Origin: Pseudomonadota bacterium
GTDB taxonomy: Bacteria; Pseudomonadota; Gammaproteobacteria; Pseudomonadales; UBA5518
DNA: 6,255 nt
Direction of reading: 5' to 3'
NCBI GenBank assembly: GCA_963204845.1
Contig: CAUJIL010000158.1
Coordinates: forward strand, 1 to 6,255
A model generated the notes under the pieces. The model ran no database searches. It saw nothing but the letters and a program-made list of their open reading frames with translations, and had not been told where the DNA came from. Below, one piece after another: positions 6,093 to 6,255 of this stretch. Made by a program: the position numbers and the translations under genes. The first letter of the stretch is position 1, and every line of letters begins with the position of its first letter.

Positions 6093-6115
6093 GTCCGGGC
6101 ACAGCCCGGACCTAC
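6093..6115 (-). repeat. REP-like element, copy 5 (C type, inverted), overlapping the stress-gene stop
   Basis: Identical to copy 3 over the 23 nt and two further flanking bases. Read on the minus strand, its GTAG head occupies 6115-6112. The TAG at 6114-6112 is the in-frame stop codon of the universal stress protein gene. Confidence 0.8.
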
Positions 6116-6255
6116 ATGGCGACCAGGACGTCGCAGGTGGATTCGGCGAGCAGGTGCAGCGTGACGCTGCCGAGCAGCAGGTCCTCGGCGAGGTTCTTGC
6201 CGTGCTTGCCGACCACGACCAGGTCCGCGCCGATCGCCAGCGACACCTCGTGCAG
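6112..6255 (-). CDS. Universal stress protein (UspA-like), C-terminal end (5' part outside window)
   Basis: The last 47 residues of a Usp-domain protein; the frame is open to the right edge. It contains ADLVVVGKHGKNLAEDLLLGSVTLHLLAESTCDVLVAM. This includes the ATP-binding signature G-2X-G-9X-G-S/T (Gly16, Gly19, Gly29-Ser30 of the visible part) and the usual final strand CDVLVA. Intact ATP-binding glycines place it with the nucleotide-binding Usp group. Usp proteins are cytoplasmic and linked to stress or energy limitation. The last codon is ATG, immediately followed by TAG, and that TAG belongs to the GTAG head of a REP-like element. It converges with the lyase gene across the repeat array. 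Whether it has one or two Usp domains cannot be seen. Confidence 0.88.
   Translation of the reverse strand: MHEVSLAIGADLVVVGKHGKNLAEDLLLGSVTLHLLAESTCDVLVAM

Larger units (their letters stand above)
5934..6111. other. Intergenic region between convergent genes, filled with a REP-like array
   Basis: These 178 bp between the lyase stop and the stress-gene stop contain almost only REP-like hairpins and their spacers. I see no ORF with a ribosome binding site and no hairpin followed by a T-run. Any transcription-stopping or mRNA-protecting effect would come from the strong GC hairpins themselves, which act on both convergent transcripts. A short GC-rich stretch at 5940-5952 may be a decayed half copy. 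Confidence 0.7.

Noticed and set aside
5934..6115. CRISPR array
   Set aside because: Repeats are self-complementary hairpins in both orientations with irregular 5-17 nt or larger gaps that themselves contain repeat fragments; there are no unique spacers of constant length and no cas genes.

Overview
The window is GC-rich, tightly packed bacterial DNA. It most resembles a Gram-negative gammaproteobacterium, possibly near the Nevskiales/Xanthomonadales/Pseudomonadales. Three things suggest this: an outer-membrane beta-barrel with a BAM-type C-terminus, the RND/DUF1302/DUF1329 gene set, and small hairpin repeats headed by GTAG, a REP style known from Pseudomonas, Stenotrophomonas and relatives. 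The taxonomic placement is inference; no rRNA or other marker is present.

Layout. Positions 2-3599 (+) hold an apparent three-gene operon: the 3' end of an RND/MMPL-type inner-membrane transporter, a DUF1302 outer-membrane barrel protein and a DUF1329 periplasmic protein. The gaps are 20 and 26 bp, and each downstream gene has a strong GGAGG ribosome binding site. A deazaflavin (F420)-type nitroreductase-family gene (3562-4047, -) runs tail-to-tail into the operon, and its last codons overlap the end of the DUF1329 gene. A 144-bp divergent region with candidate promoters on both strands separates it from murI (glutamate racemase, 4192-5007, +). murI is followed after 56 bp by a CitE-like CoA-ester lyase (5064-5933, +). 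The right edge holds the C-terminus of a universal stress protein on the minus strand (6112-6255).

Between the lyase and the stress-protein gene lies a compact array of five 23-nt REP-like hairpins, three in + and two in - orientation. The two sequence types differ only by compensated base-pair changes. The GTAG head of the last hairpin supplies the stop codon of the universal stress gene.

How the genes work together. The inner-membrane RND pump, soluble exported DUF1329 protein and outer-membrane DUF1302 barrel look like a trans-envelope route for a hydrophobic molecule. The substrate is unknown and the assembly is inferred from gene order and localisation signals. murI makes D-glutamate for peptidoglycan. 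The lyase probably cleaves a malyl-, citramalyl- or similar CoA thioester. The reductase and stress protein have no evident functional link to these genes. Candidates for poorly described biology are the RND-DUF1302-DUF1329 module and the REP array at the stress-gene end.
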